Source: Nitrospirota bacterium
Lineage (GTDB): Bacteria > Nitrospinota > Nitrospinia > Nitrospinales > Nitrospinaceae
Length of the DNA stretch: 8,561 nucleotides
Reading direction: 5' to 3'
Assembly: GCA_030600405.1 (NCBI GenBank)
Contig: JAUVMD010000041.1
Span: 1-8,561, forward strand
Below, in pieces: positions 7,017-8,561 of the stretch (its first letter is position 1; each line of letters starts with the position of its first letter). Both the position numbers and the translations under genes were made by a program. The notes beneath the pieces were generated by a model that saw nothing but the letters and a program-made list of their open reading frames with translations, did not search any database and was not told the DNA's origin.

Positions 7017-7220
7017 TCAATCCCATTTTTTCTGAACCTTGTGGAGATCGATCTCCCCTTTCAGCATCTTCACATGTTTTTCGCAATCCCTGATGATGGA
7101 GGAGTACATGGCGCGGCAGGTTTCGTCATTGGCATCTTCCATGGCTTGTTTGCAAATCTTCAGGGCATCCTGGGAGGTTTCCAGGGCTTTCAATATATTT
7201 TCGTTAAATTTTCGATTCAT
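7017..7220 (-). CDS. Small Cys-containing helical protein of unknown function
   Basis: This 67-residue, highly charged protein appears wholly helical, with no signal peptide or membrane segment. It probably forms a helical hairpin that could dimerise into a four-helix bundle. Three cysteines (23, 35, 46) occur with His49 and His60 and several Glu/Asp. The DCEKHVKMLKGEIDLHK stretch resembles ferritin-like or Csp-type metal-binding helices, but the classic Cys-rich repeat of copper storage proteins is absent. I do not recognise the family. It leads the two-component genes: its TGA ends 4 bases before the regulator ATG, so co-transcription is nearly certain. The reading frame uses ATG at 7220, preceded by a weak TGAG-type ribosome site in an AT-rich 88-base gap that probably holds the operon promoter, though no clear -35/-10 pair is visible. 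A metal- or redox-responsive accessory protein for the kinase is a guess. Confidence 0.75.
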   Translation of the reverse strand: MNRKFNENILKALETSQDALKICKQAMEDANDETCRAMYSSIIRDCEKHVKMLKGEIDLHKVQKKWD

Positions 7221-7308
7221 TGAGGGCTCAGTTTATTTAGTGGAACAGTACGATTTTATTTTACATCATTTTTTAATGAATGCACCCGGACTGGGCAGGA
7301 GAAACCGC

Positions 7309-7599
7309 TTAACCGCGGTCACCGTTGCCGGTATTTCCCTCATCAGGCCCTTCTTTTTCAATATCTTTGCGGAACATGAACCGAACCAGCACCACGCCCA
7401 GCACAATGCCCATATACGGCAGGCCGTCAAATAAGGTGAGCAAACCCTTGCCTATCACCCCATAATCGCCCCGACCCAACTGCGTCAAGATGTTGTTCCC
7501 GGACCGTTCCACCGCATAAACAAGCATTTGGATGACCATACCGCACACAAATCCGATGAATCCGCCGAATCCGAAGTAGAAGTATTTCATAGTTCCCAT
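7309..7599 (-). CDS. Small protein with two membrane helices, unknown function
   Basis: This 96-residue protein has helices at about 7-30 (FYFGFGGFIGFVCGMVIQMLVYAV, glycine-rich) and 58-76 (DGLPYMGIVLGVVLVRFMF). A polar loop joins them, and the C-terminal tail is hydrophilic, with Gly, Glu and Asp. The pattern suggests a small inner-membrane protein, with the charged RFMFRKDIEKE segment following helix 2 on the cytosolic side. No family is recognised. The start ATG at 7599 is supported by GGAGGG (7612-7607) with a 7-base spacer, better than the in-frame ATG three codons later. It is on the same strand as the two-component operon but 88 bases upstream, so it may be a separate transcript or the first gene. 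A TATAAT box about 80 bases upstream is a likely promoter element. Confidence 0.7.
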   Translation of the reverse strand: MGTMKYFYFGFGGFIGFVCGMVIQMLVYAVERSGNNILTQLGRGDYGVIGKGLLTLFDGLPYMGIVLGVVLVRFMFRKDIEKEGPDEGNTGNGDRG

Positions 7600-7678
7600 G
7601 GATTTTCCCTCCCCGGCACTCCAGGAGAATGATTGGCATTATTGGGGCGAAATTGTGCTGGCATTCGTTAGCTCCGCT

Positions 7679-7708
7679 ATTATATACATAGGACTTTGCA
7701 GTTATCCA
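7679..7708 (-). promoter_or_regulatory. Candidate promoter of the 96-residue membrane protein gene
   Basis: A perfect TATAAT -10 box lies at 7684-7679 on the minus strand, with a weak TGGATA (7708-7703) as -35 box 18 bases upstream. Transcription would start near 7672 and give a leader of about 70 bases. The -35 match is only four of six, so either an activator is needed or the -10 alone is misleading. Confidence 0.4.
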
Positions 7709-7743
7709 GAGGGAAAGGAGACCTTTGCATAAGTGATAAATAT

Positions 7744-7909
7744 GGAATACCATTATTTTTCCCCTCTTTACCAAGGAGGGGATGCAGGGGAGGTTATAAG
7801 CTCCCCCTTGTAAAGGGGGCTGGGGGGATTCTTTCTTTATCTTGTAATCCGATTAAAACCAACCCCACCTATATCCTCCTCTTAGTAAGGGGAGGAATAT
7901 TTTGGCTCC
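7744..7909. repeat. Composite of three related hairpin units (dispersed, MITE-like repeat)
   Basis: Three short hairpins share the pattern of a C-rich arm, CTT, a three-base loop, AAG and a G-rich arm. Unit 1 pairs CCCCTCTTT (7761-7769) with AAGGAGGGG (7773-7781). Unit 2 pairs CCCCCTT (7803-7809) with AAGGGGG (7813-7819). Unit 3 pairs TCCTCCTCTT (7874-7883) with AAGGGGAGGA (7887-7896). The loops are ACC, GTA and AGT. Units 1 and 2 are each followed by a G-rich tail ending in GGTT or GATT. Unit 3 carries the same tail on its left as the complement (AACC...CCCC), so it is inverted relative to the other two. The outer flanks of units 1 and 3 also show partial similarity, so the whole resembles an element with terminal inverted repeats. 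No target-site duplication was found. Similar runs occur scattered in many environmental bacterial genomes and are often mistranslated as Pro/Gly-rich peptides. Confidence 0.7.
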
Positions 7910-7944
7910 AGCGTTATGCAAAACTCTGATGGAAAGGGAAAATC

Positions 7945-8561
7945 ATGCGACTCCAAAACAAAACCGCCATCATCACGGGAGGCGCCACCGGTATCGGCTT
8001 GGCCTGCGCCCGGCTGTTTGCGCAGGAAGGCGCACGCGTCGCCATTTTCGGACGACGACAGGACCGGCTCAACCAAGCCCAAAAGGAAATCGGCGATGCG
8101 GTACTGGCCGTCCAGGGCGACATCACTAAAGAACAAGATACGGCACGTCTGGTAGAGACCGCCGTCAAACAACTGGGCAAGGTCGATATTCTCATCAACA
8201 ATGCCGGAACCTTCGGCGGCGGTCCGATTCACGAAACGGACGACGCCGTCTGGGACCAGACCTTCAACATCAATATGCGCGGTGTGTTTCAATTGACCCG
8301 AAAAATCCTGCCGCAGATGATCGCACAGGGTTCGGGGAGTATCATTCATATCAGCTCCATATTGGGAATGATCGCCGTGCCCCAAACCGCGGCCTACAAC
8401 GCCTCCAAGGGAGCCCTCAACCAGTTCAGCAAATCTATCGCCGTGGAATACGGGGCGCAGGGTATTCGCTCCAATGCCATCTGCCCTGGCATGATCGAAA
8501 CCGAAATGACCGAAGAACTGCGCAGTGACAAAGCCCTGATGCAAGAATTTTTAAAGGGGTA
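7945..8561 (+). CDS. Classical short-chain dehydrogenase/reductase, 3' end missing
   Basis: The frame opens at ATG 7945, with an AAAGGGA ribosome site about 6 bases upstream, and stays open for 205 codons to the window edge. Classical SDR enzymes are about 250 residues, so roughly 45 residues are missing. The Rossmann cofactor motif is TGGATGIG (11-18). Other marks are GDI near 58-60, NNAG (85-88), Asn110 in NIN, catalytic Ser138 in HISS, Tyr151 and Lys155 in YNASK, and the PGMIETEM segment after strand 6. The complete Asn-Ser-Tyr-Lys tetrad indicates an active oxidoreductase. GRR at 36-38, at the end of the second strand, favours NADP(H) over NAD(H). The closest broad groups are FabG-like 3-oxoacyl-ACP reductases and glucose/sugar dehydrogenases; the substrate cannot be assigned. 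It is divergent from the membrane protein gene and follows the hairpin composite directly. Confidence 0.92.
   Translation, partial: MRLQNKTAIITGGATGIGLACARLFAQEGARVAIFGRRQDRLNQAQKEIGDAVLAVQGDITKEQDTARLVETAVKQLGKVDILINNAGTFGGGPIHETDDAVWDQTFNINMRGVFQLTRKILPQMIAQGSGSIIHISSILGMIAVPQTAAYNASKGALNQFSKSIAVEYGAQGIRSNAICPGMIETEMTEELRSDKALMQEFLKG

Larger units (their letters stand above)
7600..7944. other. Intergenic region between divergent genes
   Basis: This 345-base gap separates the minus-strand membrane protein gene from the plus-strand dehydrogenase gene. Nearest the membrane protein it carries the GGAGGG ribosome site and the TATAAT candidate promoter. The dehydrogenase-proximal half is filled by the hairpin composite, followed by AAAGGGA at about 7933-7939 as the dehydrogenase ribosome site. 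I see no convincing plus-strand promoter and no RNA gene. A plus-strand open frame through the repeat (7696-7929) is not considered a gene. Confidence 0.6.

Noticed and set aside
7304..7319. ACCGC/GCGGT hairpin over the stop codon of the 96-residue gene as a terminator
   Set aside because: The stem is only 5 bases, and no T run follows in the direction of transcription.
7427..7774. Minus-strand 115-residue open frame overlapping the 96-residue gene
   Set aside because: It runs in another frame through the promoter and leader of the membrane protein gene, has no ribosome site, and gives a low-complexity product.
7696..7929. Plus-strand open frame giving a 77-residue Pro/Gly-rich peptide
   Set aside because: It is a translation through the hairpin repeat composite. 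Peptides of this kind are typical spurious products of such repeats, and no ribosome site is present.
7882..8544. Long minus-strand open frame opposite the dehydrogenase
   Set aside because: The plus strand carries an unmistakable SDR with all catalytic motifs; the antisense frame is a by-product of its codon use.

Overview
The window looks like ordinary chromosome from a Gram-negative, non-photosynthetic bacterium. A bacterial sucrose synthase lies beside a two-component system. There is also a HpnB/CrtQ-like membrane glycosyltransferase, a mini cytochrome-oxidase-like membrane protein, and a short G/C-hairpin repeat of a kind scattered through many environmental genomes. A nitrite-oxidiser-like (Nitrospinota) or deltaproteobacterial-type lineage would fit, but this is inference from gene content only. 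There is no rRNA, tRNA, CRISPR array or transposase gene.

Layout. (1) Positions 1704 to 1, minus strand: a tightly packed run of a family 2 glycosyltransferase, a 137-residue four-helix heme-copper-oxidase-like protein, and the first 45 codons of a TfoX N-terminal-domain protein that leaves the window. (2) Positions 1705 to 1967: a divergent control region. A 10-base palindrome can serve as the -35 box of promoters facing both ways, and two inverted repeats follow on the plus-strand side. (3) Positions 1968 to 2444, plus strand: an exported protein with two bacterial SH3 domains. It converges on sucrose synthase with only 15 bases between the stop codons. (4) Positions 7220 to 2460, minus strand: a probable operon of a 67-residue Cys-bearing helical protein, an OmpR-type response regulator, a HAMP histidine kinase and sucrose synthase, with gaps of 4, 5 and 36 bases. 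Upstream on the same strand is a 96-residue protein with two membrane helices, preceded by a strong ribosome binding site and a perfect TATAAT. (5) Positions 7600 to 7944: an intergenic stretch holding a 166-base composite of three related hairpin units, two direct and one inverted. (6) Position 7945 to the end, plus strand: the first 205 codons of a classical short-chain dehydrogenase/reductase, cut by the window edge.

How the genes may work together. The clearest functional idea is the layout of the 67-residue protein, regulator, kinase and sucrose synthase. It suggests that sucrose and NDP-glucose interconversion, used for compatible solute or glycogen metabolism, is expressed from the same transcript as an envelope-sensing two-component system. 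The glycosyltransferase cluster looks like lipid or carotenoid/hopanoid-type glycosylation at the membrane, but its substrate cannot be read from the sequence. No clearly new defence or mobile system is visible. The items most worth a second look are the kinase/sucrose synthase operon, its small Cys protein, the mini oxidase-like protein, the shared -35 palindrome and the hairpin composite.
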